From the NCBI GenBank assembly GCA_023957015.1, contig JAMLHR010000009.1, forward strand, positions 1 to 64,000: a stretch of 64,000 bases of DNA, written 5' to 3'. Position numbers and translations under genes: made by a program. Positions 56,474 through 64,000 of this stretch are shown here, one piece after another. The first letter of the stretch is position 1. Every line of letters begins with the position of its first letter. The notes under the pieces are model-generated. The model was given only the letters and a program-made list of their open reading frames with translations, did not search any database and was not told the DNA's origin. The DNA is from Thermomicrobiales bacterium. GTDB lineage: Bacteria > Chloroflexota > Chloroflexia > Thermomicrobiales > UBA6265.

Positions 56474-57238
56474 ATGCTACGGGCGATGAACACGCCGAAC
56501 GATGCACCACACTATCCGGCCGGAACCAATCAGGAACCAGTCTCCGATCACGCCGCCAGTACCTGGCCGTTTCAGAAACGCGATGGCTATGAGAACCCTT
56601 CGCTAGAGCGATACTCGGACTTGCGTTTCGAGGAGCACCCGCGTGGCCACCGTAAATGGGCGGTGGCTATCGCGGTGGTCCTTGTTGCCATCGCCGCCAT
56701 CATCGCTGGATTCATGATTGCGATCTATGCGCAAGCGCGGAGCGACGAGACCCGAAAGGTCGATGCGCTCCTGGTCCTTGGTGCGGCGCAATATAACGGT
56801 CGCCCCACCGATGTCTTCGAGGCTCGTCTGCAGCACACACTTGATCTCTACAACCAGGGCTACGCTCCCTACATCATCGTGACCGGCGGCAAGATGGAGG
56901 GCGACCAGTTCACCGAAGGGGACACGGCCGCCACCTGGCTGGAGAACCGCGGTGTACCCACGTCTGCCATTATCATCGAGAACGAGGGGCGCGATACCTG
57001 GGATACCCTGGAAGGAGCATGGGTTCTTTCGCGACCCCATGATGTTCACACGATATTGATCGTGAGCGACGGCTTTCATCTCTTCCGGGCGGAACGCATG
57101 GCCAACGCGGTTGGTTTTGAGGCGTACTCGTCGGCAGCACCGGATAGTCCGATCCGCCCCTGGAGCGCGACCGAGTTCAGCTATGTCATCCGCGAGACCG
57201 GTGCCGTGGTCCTGCAGATACCGAAGTGGTTGTTCTGA
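56474..57238 (+). CDS. YdcF/SanA-like DUF218 membrane protein
   Basis: About 254 residues. A polar start is followed by one membrane helix (about 60-85 from ATG 56474, WAVAIAVVLVAIAAIIAG) and the DUF218 domain: DALLVLGAAQYNGRPTD, LYNQGYAPYIIVTGGKMEGD, then AIIIENEGRDTWDT and LIVSDGFHLFRAERMA. The family is linked to envelope integrity and vancomycin sensitivity in other bacteria. Several starts are possible. Its stop overlaps the kinase-like gene start (TGATG). Confidence 0.82.
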   Translation: MLRAMNTPNDAPHYPAGTNQEPVSDHAASTWPFQKRDGYENPSLERYSDLRFEEHPRGHRKWAVAIAVVLVAIAAIIAGFMIAIYAQARSDETRKVDALLVLGAAQYNGRPTDVFEARLQHTLDLYNQGYAPYIIVTGGKMEGDQFTEGDTAATWLENRGVPTSAIIIENEGRDTWDTLEGAWVLSRPHDVHTILIVSDGFHLFRAERMANAVGFEAYSSAAPDSPIRPWSATEFSYVIRETGAVVLQIPKWLF

Positions 57239-57852
57239 TGGCCAGTGCAGACGCCAACGCCAGCATCGTCCTGATAGGACCCACGGGGAGCGGCAGGAGC
57301 TCTGTGGCCAAGGTGCTTGCCGAACTCCTCGGTTGGTCTATGGTGGAGCTTGATGACCTGCGCGAGACATGGTATCCGGAGTTTGGGCTCAATCCGGAGG
57401 GTGAGCGCGCCGCCCGTGAACGTGGCGGTCTGCTGGAGCTGATCGCGACCTGGAAGCCATATGAACTGCTGAGCGCCGAGCGTGTGATGAGGGAGTATCC
57501 GCAGCGTACCGTCATCGCCTTCGGTGGCGGTCAGAGCGTCTATGCCAAAGAGGAAGACGTCCAGCGGGCGAGAGAGGCGTTGTCTGTAGCCAGTCGCGTG
57601 ATCCTGCTGCTGCCATCGGATGACCCGGATGCATGTCTGGCGACTCTCCGGGACCGTATGCGTCACGATCCATTTATTGAGCAGCAGGATGATCCGGAAA
57701 CGCTCATTCGGGACTTCACCCCTATACTCAAAACCCAAATCCAGAGCGAAAGTAATGCTCGCCTCGCAACGGAGTTGATCGTCACCGGACAAAGCACGCC
57801 CGAGGAGATCGCCCGCCACATCGTAGCCACCGCCGACGAAGTGCGCGAATGA
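57238..57852 (+). CDS. shikimate-kinase-like P-loop protein with altered Walker A
   Basis: A 204-residue P-loop protein. The order of segments (IVLIGPTGSGRSSVAKVLAE, WSMVELDDLRETW, VIAFGGGQSVY, a late LRDRMRHDPF) follows shikimate kinase. The Walker A is GPTGSGRSS, with Arg where the nearly invariant Lys should be. The usual shikimate-binding Asp and the GGG segment are present. It may bind another nucleotide or substrate weakly. It overlaps YdcF upstream and the DUF84 gene downstream by a few bases, so the three form an operon. Confidence 0.65.
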   Translation: MASADANASIVLIGPTGSGRSSVAKVLAELLGWSMVELDDLRETWYPEFGLNPEGERAARERGGLLELIATWKPYELLSAERVMREYPQRTVIAFGGGQSVYAKEEDVQRAREALSVASRVILLLPSDDPDACLATLRDRMRHDPFIEQQDDPETLIRDFTPILKTQIQSESNARLATELIVTGQSTPEEIARHIVATADEVRE

Positions 57853-58388
57853 TACGTGTTGCGATTGGCTCATGTAGCCAGTACAAGATCGATGCGACGC
57901 GTGATGCGATGCGACTGGTCCTCCCCGACGAACCTCTCGATGTTGTCAGCGTTGATGCCGCCTCCGGCGTGTCTGCACAACCGATGTCCAACGAGGAATC
58001 GATCCAGGGTGCTCGCAATCGCGCCCGAGTTGCGCTACAGGCGACTGGTGCCGACATCGCAATCGGTATCGAGAACGGACTGTCTGAGGTAGATGATGTC
58101 TGGTTCGCGAACACCTGGATTGCGGCGATCGATGCTCATGGTGGCGAGGGATTGGCCAGCACGATCCATCGACCTGTGCCTCCGCGTTTGATGACCAGGA
58201 TTCACTCTGGGTGGGAGCTGTCTGATGCCGTTCGAGAGGAGATTCCAGCAGAGGTCAGGGAGAGGTATGTGGGGCTTATCGGCATCATCACCAATGGTGT
58301 GCTCAATCGCCACGATGTGTTGCGAGACGGCATCGTGGTGGCGATGAGTTCACTGCTGCAGTCGGATCTATATCGGGGCGATGGGTAA
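57849..58388 (+). CDS. DUF84/YjjX-family inosine/xanthosine triphosphatase
   Basis: A 179-residue phosphohydrolase that clears deaminated purine triphosphates. Features: RVAIGSCSQYKIDATRDAM, GVSAQPMSNEESIQGARNRA and ADIAIGIENGLSEVDDVWFA. The GS-x-N-P-x-K motif of the family has S-Q instead of N-P here. Overlaps the preceding gene by 4 bp; the tRNA terminator follows. Confidence 0.85.
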   Translation: MIRVAIGSCSQYKIDATRDAMRLVLPDEPLDVVSVDAASGVSAQPMSNEESIQGARNRARVALQATGADIAIGIENGLSEVDDVWFANTWIAAIDAHGGEGLASTIHRPVPPRLMTRIHSGWELSDAVREEIPAEVRERYVGLIGIITNGVLNRHDVLRDGIVVAMSSLLQSDLYRGDG

Positions 58389-58393
58389 GCAAA

Positions 58394-58416
58394 AGGCGCA
58401 TTGCTAAAATGCGCCT
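58394..58416 (-). terminator. terminator of tRNA-Leu
   Basis: AGGCGCATT and AATGCGCCT form a 9-bp stem with a 5-base loop. On the minus strand it is followed by TTTGCTT. It lies ten bases after the tRNA 3' end and also meets the plus-strand DUF84 gene. Confidence 0.8.
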
Positions 58417-58425
58417 CGCTGCCTC

Positions 58426-58509
58426 TGGTGCCGGGAGAGAGATTCGAACTCTCACGGGTCGCCCCGGCGGATTTTGAGTCCGCTGCGTCTGCCATTTCGC
58501 CACCCCGGC
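58426..58509 (-). tRNA. tRNA-Leu, anticodon CAA
   Basis: On the minus strand, acceptor GCCGGGG pairs with TCCCGGC (last pair G-T). The D arm contains GGCGAAATGGCAGACGC. The anticodon stem GCGGA/TCCGC encloses CTCAAAA, giving anticodon CAA at plus positions 58474-58476 for UUG codons. A long variable arm, typical of class II tRNAs, and the T loop TTCGAAT follow. CCA is encoded. Confidence 0.95.
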
Positions 58510-58593
58510 TAACGCTCCAACAGTGTACAGCAGGTTCACATCATTTGTCCTTGGCAAGTGGAGTAGAATTGCAGCAATAACGTCGTAACACTC

Positions 58594-59265
58594 ATGGCTG
58601 CCCGGAGCCTGGACGAGTCTGTGTATATTCTCGAACCCATGACATTGGACGATATCGAAGAAGTCGCCGCCGTTGAACGGCTGTGCTTCTCCAACCCATG
58701 GCCGCTGGCGGCCTATCGTCGCGAGCTACGTGACAATCGGGGCAACTACTATATCGTCCTGCGGGATGATCCCGATGCAGAGGCGGTGGGTGACTTCCCG
58801 GTGCAGTATGGCGCCAGCGCGCCGCGACGCCAGGGGCGATTTGCATTTTGGCCACTCGGTAAGCGGGATATCCGTAAGCAGGCACCACCGATCATCGGTT
58901 TTGCTGGTATGTGGCACGTCATGGACGAGGCCCACGTCACCACGATCGCTGTCAGCCCAGACTATCAGGGGCGTGGGTTGGGGGAGTTGCTCTTCTCGAC
59001 ACTGGTCGACGAGACAATCCGACGGGAAGCGACCTGGCTGACATTGGAAGTTCGGGTGAGCAATTACAGTGCCCAGCAGCTCTATCGCAAATACGGATTC
59101 ACGATCCAGGGGAAACGGGCTCGCTACTACACCGACAACAACGAAGATGCCTACATCATGTGGAGCGAGAGCTTCAGGAATCCGGCGTACATCGACCAGA
59201 TCGATGTATTGCGACGTCGGTTGCATCACAAGCTGAGCTTCGCCACGTCGGGTGTGAGTTCGTGA
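58594..59265 (+). CDS. rimI: ribosomal-protein S18 alanine N-acetyltransferase (RimI-like)
   Basis: A 223-residue GNAT enzyme. The acetyl-CoA loop is SPDYQGRGLGELL, preceded by DEAHVTTIAV and followed by LEVRVSNYSAQQLYRKYGF. The C-terminal third (about 180-223) is longer than in E. coli RimI. It also has an insertion (about 70-95). No clear ribosome site stands before the ATG. It overlaps tsaD by 4 bp, a widely kept rimI-tsaD arrangement. Confidence 0.87.
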   Translation: MAARSLDESVYILEPMTLDDIEEVAAVERLCFSNPWPLAAYRRELRDNRGNYYIVLRDDPDAEAVGDFPVQYGASAPRRQGRFAFWPLGKRDIRKQAPPIIGFAGMWHVMDEAHVTTIAVSPDYQGRGLGELLFSTLVDETIRREATWLTLEVRVSNYSAQQLYRKYGFTIQGKRARYYTDNNEDAYIMWSESFRNPAYIDQIDVLRRRLHHKLSFATSGVSS

Positions 59266-60347
59266 GAATCCTCGGTATCGAAACCTCATGTGACGAAACG
59301 GCCGCAGCCGTGGTTGAGGATGGGGAGGTTGTGCTCAGCAATGTCATCTCCTCCCAGATCGCCTTGCATCGCGTCCATGGAGGTGTGGTGCCAGAGCTGG
59401 CCGCTCGTGGCCAGATCACGGCCATCCTGCCTGTGGTTGAAGCTGCCCTCGCCGAAGCTGCCTGCGAGATCAACGACATCGACGCGATTGCGGTTACCAA
59501 TCGACCGGGATTGGTAGGCTCACTCCTCGTCGGTGTGAACGCCGCCAAGGCCTTCGCCTGGAGTACCGGCAAGCCATTCATCTCTGTCAACCATCTTGAG
59601 GGTCATGTTCACGCCAACTGGCTTCATCGCGCCAACGAGCCTGCTCCAGATCTCCCGTTCCCGGTCGTCTGCCTGCTTGTTTCCGGTGGGCACACCGAGT
59701 TGCTGTTAATGACCTCACACCACGACTATGCATTGCTGGGCCAAACGATTGACGATGCTGCGGGAGAGGCGTTCGACAAAGGTTCCAGATTGCTCGGTCT
59801 CGGCTATCCCGGAGGCCCCGCCATTCAGCGCGCCAGCGAGGGGGGCGATCCGGCAGCGTTCGCGTTTCCACGCTCCCAACTTGGCGATTCGTTCGATTTC
59901 AGTTTCAGTGGGCTGAAAACCAGTCTCCTACGGCAAGTGGATCACTATCGGCTGCCCGATGATCGACCGAAGCAAACCGGGGCGATCTTCCCGGAGCATC
60001 GTCCGCCGATCTATCGTGATGATCTGCCGCTCGCGGATCTCGCCGCCAGTTACGAGGCGGCCATCGTCGAGGTCCTTGCCAGCAAGGCGATGCGCACCGT
60101 GGAGGCAACCGGTGCGCGATCATTGCTTCTTGCTGGCGGAGTTGCCGCCAATCGAAAACTGCGAGAACGTATCAGTGACATTGCACCAGAGGACATCACC
60201 GTCCACTGGCCTCCGTTCGAATACTGCACTGATAACGCCGCCATGATCGCTGGCAGGGCGTGGCATCTCGCGCGGCGAGGTGAGTTCGGTGATCTGACAA
60301 CAGACGCATTCCCTAAAGGAGCTATTGCCCATGCAAACAACACGTGA
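59262..60347 (+). CDS. tsaD: tRNA N6-threonylcarbamoyladenosine synthase subunit TsaD
   Basis: A 361-residue ASKHA protein making t6A37 on ANN-decoding tRNAs. Motifs: RILGIETSCDETAAAVVEDG, the metal motif HLEGHVHANW, LLVSGGHTELLL and GGVAANRKLRERI. GTG 59262 gives the standard N-terminus; an upstream in-frame start would add a stretch shared with the rimI gene. TsaB and TsaE genes are not in the window. The suhB-like start lies inside its last 17 bases. Confidence 0.95.
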   Translation: MRILGIETSCDETAAAVVEDGEVVLSNVISSQIALHRVHGGVVPELAARGQITAILPVVEAALAEAACEINDIDAIAVTNRPGLVGSLLVGVNAAKAFAWSTGKPFISVNHLEGHVHANWLHRANEPAPDLPFPVVCLLVSGGHTELLLMTSHHDYALLGQTIDDAAGEAFDKGSRLLGLGYPGGPAIQRASEGGDPAAFAFPRSQLGDSFDFSFSGLKTSLLRQVDHYRLPDDRPKQTGAIFPEHRPPIYRDDLPLADLAASYEAAIVEVLASKAMRTVEATGARSLLLAGGVAANRKLRERISDIAPEDITVHWPPFEYCTDNAAMIAGRAWHLARRGEFGDLTTDAFPKGAIAHANNT

Positions 60348-61134
60348 GATCGATATCCATCAGGCGCTTGATGTGGCGATCCACTTGGCCGAAGCCGCTG
60401 GCGAGATCCAGCGAGAAGCCATTCATAACGGGAGCCAGATCCATTTCAAGGGTGAGATCGATCTCGTGACCGATGCCGATATCGCCTCGGAGAAGCTCAT
60501 CTCCGCAGGCATTCTGGAGGAGTTCCCGGATCACATGCTGACCGGTGAAGAGGGCGCTATCGGTGCGACGGATAGTGACTATCGCTGGCTCATCGATCCG
60601 ATTGATGGCACCACCAACTTCGCCCATGGCCAGCCCCATTGGGCGGTGAGCATCTGTCTTGCGCATGATGGCGAGGCGGTGATGGGCCTGGTGTACGACG
60701 TACCCAAGCGGGAGATGTTCACCGCGATCAAGGGTGAAGGTGCCTTCCTCAACGGGCTACCGATCCACGTCTCCCGGGTTACCGATCTCAAGCGTGCCAT
60801 TGGTTCCACCGGTTTCTCCTACGATATCAATGATCGTGCCGATGCCTTCAAGCTGTGGGAGGCGTTTAGCTGGAATGCCCAGGCGATGCGTCGTGATGGT
60901 GCCGCGGCGCTTGATATGGCATGGGTCGCATGTGGACGGTTGGATTTCTATTTCGAGAAACCCATCAACAACTGGGACGTCTCCGCTGGCGCGCTCATCT
61001 GCATGGAAGCGGGCGCTATGGTAACGCGCGTTGACGGCTCGCTCTACCGGATTGACGACGAGGAGATCTGTGCCAGCAATGGCATACTTCATGCTGCGAT
61101 GGTGCAGTTGATACACGATACCGTCCGGAAATAG
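60331..61134 (+). CDS. inositol monophosphatase family protein (SuhB-like)
   Basis: A 267-residue magnesium phosphatase: the acidic pair in TGEEGAI, then WLIDPIDGTTNFAHGQPHWAV and the late NNWDVSAGALICMEAGA. It dephosphorylates inositol 1-phosphate or related sugar phosphates. AGGAG lies nine bases before ATG 60331, inside tsaD. The SuhB branch can also bind NusA, but that cannot be judged here. Confidence 0.9.
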   Translation: MQTTREIDIHQALDVAIHLAEAAGEIQREAIHNGSQIHFKGEIDLVTDADIASEKLISAGILEEFPDHMLTGEEGAIGATDSDYRWLIDPIDGTTNFAHGQPHWAVSICLAHDGEAVMGLVYDVPKREMFTAIKGEGAFLNGLPIHVSRVTDLKRAIGSTGFSYDINDRADAFKLWEAFSWNAQAMRRDGAAALDMAWVACGRLDFYFEKPINNWDVSAGALICMEAGAMVTRVDGSLYRIDDEEICASNGILHAAMVQLIHDTVRK

Positions 61135-61219
61135 GCGATTCCCGGCACGAATGGCGGTGATGATCGTGTATTATGTGGTCACGAAGTCGCCTGGCTGTCA
61201 ATGACAAGGAGTGGACACC

Positions 61220-61549
61220 GTGAAATTGATCTTTGCCATTGTTCAGGATGAAGATACTGACGTTCTCACCGAGGCGTTGGTATCTGCGGGATTCCGCTTT
61301 ACCAAGATCGCGACGACCGGTTCGTTCCTGCGAACGGGGAACTCAAGCTTGATGATCGGTGTGGAGGACGCAGGTGTTCCGACAGTGATGAACATCCTGC
61401 AGCGTTCCGCGCGGCGTCGCACCCAAATTGCGGTGCCATACTCTCCCGCGCTTGAGCCTGGGCTGCTGTACATGCCGGAAAACTTCGAGGTCGAGGTTGG
61501 CGGTGCGGTGGTGTTCGTGCTCAATGTGGAGCGCTTCGAGCGTATCTAA
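61220..61549 (+). CDS. cyclic-di-AMP receptor (PstA/DarA family)
   Basis: A 109-residue PII-like signalling protein. Typical segments: LIFAIVQDEDTDVLTEAL, FTKIATTGSFLRTGNSSLMIGV and an extended B-loop region ending VAVVFVLNVERFE. The family binds c-di-AMP and is mostly monoderm. GTG 61220 is chosen since GGAG lies eight bases before it. Separate from suhB by 85 bases with a terminator after it. Confidence 0.88.
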   Translation: MKLIFAIVQDEDTDVLTEALVSAGFRFTKIATTGSFLRTGNSSLMIGVEDAGVPTVMNILQRSARRRTQIAVPYSPALEPGLLYMPENFEVEVGGAVVFVLNVERFERI

Positions 61550-61566
61550 CCCGATAGTTGCTTTGC

Positions 61567-61594
61567 ACGCTCCGGATCATCCGATCCGGGGCGT
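61567..61594 (+). terminator. intrinsic terminator after the c-di-AMP receptor gene
   Basis: ACGCTCCGGATC pairs with GATCCGGGGCGT (12 bp, one T-G pair) around ATCC, followed by TTTGCG. It ends the tsaD-suhB-receptor gene run. Confidence 0.8.
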
Positions 61595-61687
61595 TTTGCG
61601 TTAGCGCAAGAAGGAAGAAGTGGTGGGTGTCGGAAACCGATACTCTAGGATCGTACTGACAAACACTTCAGTGAAAGGCAACGAGCT

Positions 61688-62359
61688 ATGTCACGCGTAC
61701 GTGTTCACAATTTCTCGATTTCGCTTGATGGTTTCGGCACAGGTGATGTGCAGACGCTCGAGAATCCGTTCGGTCACGTGGGAGAACGTCTGCATAAATG
61801 GATGATCTCTACCGATGCCTTCGGCGGCACTGGCAAGCGAGGCATCGAGAATGACCTTGTCGCTCACACCATTGTCGGCGTAGGAGCGATGATTATGGGG
61901 CGCAACATGTTTAGCCCCCATCGTGGTCCATGGGAGGACGAAAGCTGGAGAGGCTGGTGGGGAGACAATCCACCCTATCACAACCCCGTTTTCGTCATGA
62001 CGCATCACGCCCGTCCATCGTTGGAGATGGAGGGCGGCACCACCTTCCACTTCGTCAGCGGTACACCTCAGGAAGTATTGGCAATGGCTAGGGAGGCGGC
62101 AGGCGATTTGGATATCCAGGTCTGTGGCGGCGTCTCAACCGTGCGCGACTTCCTTGCGGCGGGGCTGATCGACGAGGCGCACATTGCCGTTGCTCCAGTT
62201 GTGGTCGGCCGAGGGGAGCGGCTCTGGGATGGATTGGAGGGTCTCACGGAAACCTATGATCTGGTTGAAGCCGTCGGTGTCGACAAAATGACACATCTGC
62301 GCTTGGTCAGGAAGTACTCACACGCGACGACCGTGTATCCAGTGTGCGACTTCGTCTAG
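61688..62359 (+). CDS. dihydrofolate-reductase-fold (RibD C-terminal-like) reductase
   Basis: A 223-residue protein. VRVHNFSISLDGFGTGD at the start, VGVGAMIMGRNMFSP and VCGGVSTVRDFLAAGLIDEAHI match the RibD-C/DHFR-like fold, with a nucleotide-binding GG. These stand-alone proteins are common in soil bacteria and are mostly uncharacterised. The last 42 bases overlap the convergent hydrolase gene. Confidence 0.85.
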   Translation: MSRVRVHNFSISLDGFGTGDVQTLENPFGHVGERLHKWMISTDAFGGTGKRGIENDLVAHTIVGVGAMIMGRNMFSPHRGPWEDESWRGWWGDNPPYHNPVFVMTHHARPSLEMEGGTTFHFVSGTPQEVLAMAREAAGDLDIQVCGGVSTVRDFLAAGLIDEAHIAVAPVVVGRGERLWDGLEGLTETYDLVEAVGVDKMTHLRLVRKYSHATTVYPVCDFV

Positions 62360-63202
62360 CCAGTTCAATTCAGGATCGAGATAGTGGCGTTCGCCATTCA
62401 CTATGCGGGTGGTGAGCAGGCTACTCGTGTGTGTCTTTAGTGTTGACAACGCCTGATCGACGGGAACGACGATATCCGCTCCTCCCCAAACGGCAAAGAT
62501 GGGTTGCCACATGCTGGCCAGGAGGGGTGCCGAGTCAAAGTGTCTGTAGTCACAGAGATATGTAACGACCTTCATTCCTGCGACCTTAAGGGTTCGAACT
62601 GGTAGAGAGAGGTGTTTCGTTTCCTCTCTGACGCAATACATCATCTGGTCTGCCGGCGTAACGACTGCGGCGGACTCAAGGATCACGAAGTCGATGATGA
62701 CAGGGTGCCTCGCTGCGCACGATGTGGCCACCCAACAGCCTTCACTGATCCCCAGTAATCCGATGTGAGCGGCGTCGATACCGGGCTGCGAACCAAGCCA
62801 GGTAGCAGCTTCGGCGGCATCATCGGCCAGGCGGTTGTAGTTTCTTCGTAAACCGTTATAGTAGTCCGTCACTTTGTCTACGGAGAGAAAGGCAACTCCG
62901 TGTTCAGCGAATCGCTCGGCTTCTCGACCGAACGCGAATGCATCTCCATTCCCGCTGCCATGAACGAAGACGATCGCTGGTACGGTCTCTTTCTGGACTG
63001 CTGGCATGGTTAGCCGCGCATTGCGGTATGCTCCACGTATCTGGATGCGAACTGACTTGACTTCGAATTGATCTATACCCATCACACAATCCGCTTCATT
63101 ACGCTGGCTCGGATTACTCGCCCTCTCCAATGCCATCAGTATATGTGGCAGGAATCCAGAGTCTTTGTCGTAATCTGAAGAACCGTGAACGAGTGTACGC
63201 AA
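62318..63202 (-). CDS. alpha/beta hydrolase (dienelactone-hydrolase-like)
   Basis: Up to 294 residues. AIVFVHGSGNGDAFAFG is the oxyanion region, LLGISEGCW carries the nucleophile serine (G-x-S-x-G), and VWGGADIVVPVD and GERHYLDP supply Asp and His. It resembles the acyl-CoA thioesterase/dienelactone hydrolase branch. The start is unsettled: the frame's first candidate is a TTG, and ATGs near 63139 and 63083 would shorten it. No ribosome site is clear. Confidence 0.78.
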   Translation of the reverse strand: MRTLVHGSSDYDKDSGFLPHILMALERASNPSQRNEADCVMGIDQFEVKSVRIQIRGAYRNARLTMPAVQKETVPAIVFVHGSGNGDAFAFGREAERFAEHGVAFLSVDKVTDYYNGLRRNYNRLADDAAEAATWLGSQPGIDAAHIGLLGISEGCWVATSCAARHPVIIDFVILESAAVVTPADQMMYCVREETKHLSLPVRTLKVAGMKVVTYLCDYRHFDSAPLLASMWQPIFAVWGGADIVVPVDQALSTLKTHTSSLLTTRIVNGERHYLDPELNWLDEVAHWIHGRRV

Positions 63203-63305
63203 CTATGGTTGGAGGAAGACGCGTTCAACAGTAGCCCGGGGGGAGTTGGCTGCTCTCGGAGTTTGTGATACAAGATTGCGGTGTCTACAGTTGTCTGGAG
63301 GAAGC

Positions 63306-64000
63306 ATGTCAACGAATCAATGGGTAGAAAAGGTCAATCGCGACGATGTTGTCGAAATCGGGAAGCAACTGGTCTCGATTCCGTCCGTCAGCGGTGATGA
63401 ATACGAGATCATGCAGTTCGTGAAGCGCTGGCTGGACGAGCGTGGTATCAGCTACTGTGTGTTGAGACCGCCACGATCCGAAGCGACCAACATCATTGCG
63501 ACCGTGGGCAATCCCGATCAGGCCCACTCGTCGCGATGAACGGTCATCTGGACGTGGTGCCGGTCAGCGATGCCAGCAGCTGGAACACCGATCCGTTTTG
63601 AGGGCGTGGTCAGCGAGGATGGAGCTCGCCTCTACGGTCGTGGTGCCAACGACATGAAGACCAGTGTCGGCGTCATGATGACCATGCTCAACATGTTCAA
63701 GGATGCTGACCTGAAAGGCGCGCTGAGTGCCCACATCGTGAGCGACGAGGAGATCGGTGCCGAGTTCGGTACCAGGCATGTGCTGGCGGAGATCGAGGCC
63801 GGTAATCTGCCTCGACCCGATTACGTCTTCATCGGCGAGGGAGCGAGCACAAGGTCCGGTAACGCGGAGCGCGGCGGTCTCGCGGTCATCGTCGTTCACT
63901 TCAAGGGACGCCAGCCATACCGCGGCCGCACGCGTCACCGGCATCAACGCTTTGCAGAAGGCCGCCAAGGGCATCATCGCTCTGGAGCATCATATCGATA
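63306..64000 (+). pseudogene. M20-family peptidase/deacylase, frameshifted and cut by the window end
   Basis: The first frame from ATG 63306 (good GGAGGAAGC site) gives EIGKQLVSIPSVSGDEYEI and ATNIIATVG, then stops at 63539. One frame over, MNGHLDVVPVSDASSWNTDP continues with the metal His and Asp. After a T-run at 63596-63599 another frame gives LYGRGANDMKTSVGVMMTML and HIVSDEEIGAEFGTRHV, and near 63910 a third shift leads to VTGINALQKAAKGIIALEHH. At least three indels. All parts are well conserved, so recent decay or sequence errors are equally possible. Confidence 0.72.

Noticed and set aside
62580-62610. tRNA T-loop-like GGTTCGAACT
   Set aside because: It lies inside a convincing hydrolase gene and no cloverleaf can be built around it.

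Overview
The window reads as one gene-dense stretch of a bacterial chromosome: about 62 protein genes, one tRNA, short gaps, many 4-bp stop/start overlaps, and no prophage, insertion sequence, CRISPR array or rRNA. The mix suits a monoderm member of the Chloroflexota, perhaps near Thermomicrobia. Pointers are an hrcA-grpE-dnaK operon under a CIRCE element, LCP and MurJ envelope proteins with no outer-membrane genes, a c-di-AMP receptor, DUF2252, DUF2207 and RNHCP proteins, and a multi-cupredoxin lipoprotein. The assignment is inference from gene content, not a phylogeny.

Layout. 0.3-8.4 kb: histone-deacetylase-like enzyme, secreted C39-like protein, flavoprotein, acetyl-CoA synthetase (acs), Gfo/Idh/MocA oxidoreductase, MOSC protein. 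8.4-14.2 kb: 46-residue membrane protein, lysS, greA with a terminator-rich leader, L,D-transpeptidase-like protein, and a zinc/manganese ABC transporter with a Zur-type repressor and operator. 14.3-19.8 kb: DUF2207 protein, WecG/TagA/CpsF glycosyltransferase, zinc-finger membrane protein, murJ, LarC-like domain. 19.9-25.6 kb: small membrane protein, TauE/SafE exporter, DUF59 Fe-S factor, polysaccharide deacetylase, hydrolase, six-domain cupredoxin lipoprotein. 25.8-28.8 kb: class II aldolase with a frameshifted tail, degenerate methyltransferase, unknown protein. 29.0-32.3 kb: a MacAB-like export cassette in which every gene but the ATPase appears frameshifted. 32.4-36.2 kb: heat-shock operon. 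36.2-45.9 kb: secreted protein, B3/B4 protein, tandem HicB/DinB-like paralogues, ackA-pta, acyl-CoA carboxylase beta with a small partner, gamma-glutamyltransferase. 46-55 kb: DUF2252, phosphomannomutase, GNAT-DUF402 fusion, zinc ribbon protein, PIN/HTH pair, two metallo-beta-lactamase-fold enzymes, RNHCP protein, LCP protein. 55.2-64 kb: GH29 fucosidase, YdcF protein, kinase-like protein, DUF84 NTPase, tRNA-Leu, rimI, tsaD, suhB-like, c-di-AMP receptor, reductase, hydrolase and a frameshifted M20 peptidase cut by the window end.

How the genes fit together. Acetate and acyl-CoA turnover is well represented (acs, ackA, pta, carboxylase). An AcuC-like deacetylase lies 3 kb from acs and could reset the conserved Acs C-terminal lysine. 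Envelope assembly is a second theme: MurJ, LCP, TagA-like transferase, L,D-transpeptidase-like protein, deacetylase, phosphomannomutase, YdcF. Translation and stress functions (lysS, greA, tsaD, rimI, tRNA-Leu, hrcA-grpE-dnaK) are the conserved core. The least ordinary loci are the cupredoxin array, the GNAT-DUF402 fusion, the tandem HicB/DinB paralogues, the greA leader and the decayed export cassette. I saw no convincing wholly new multi-gene system.
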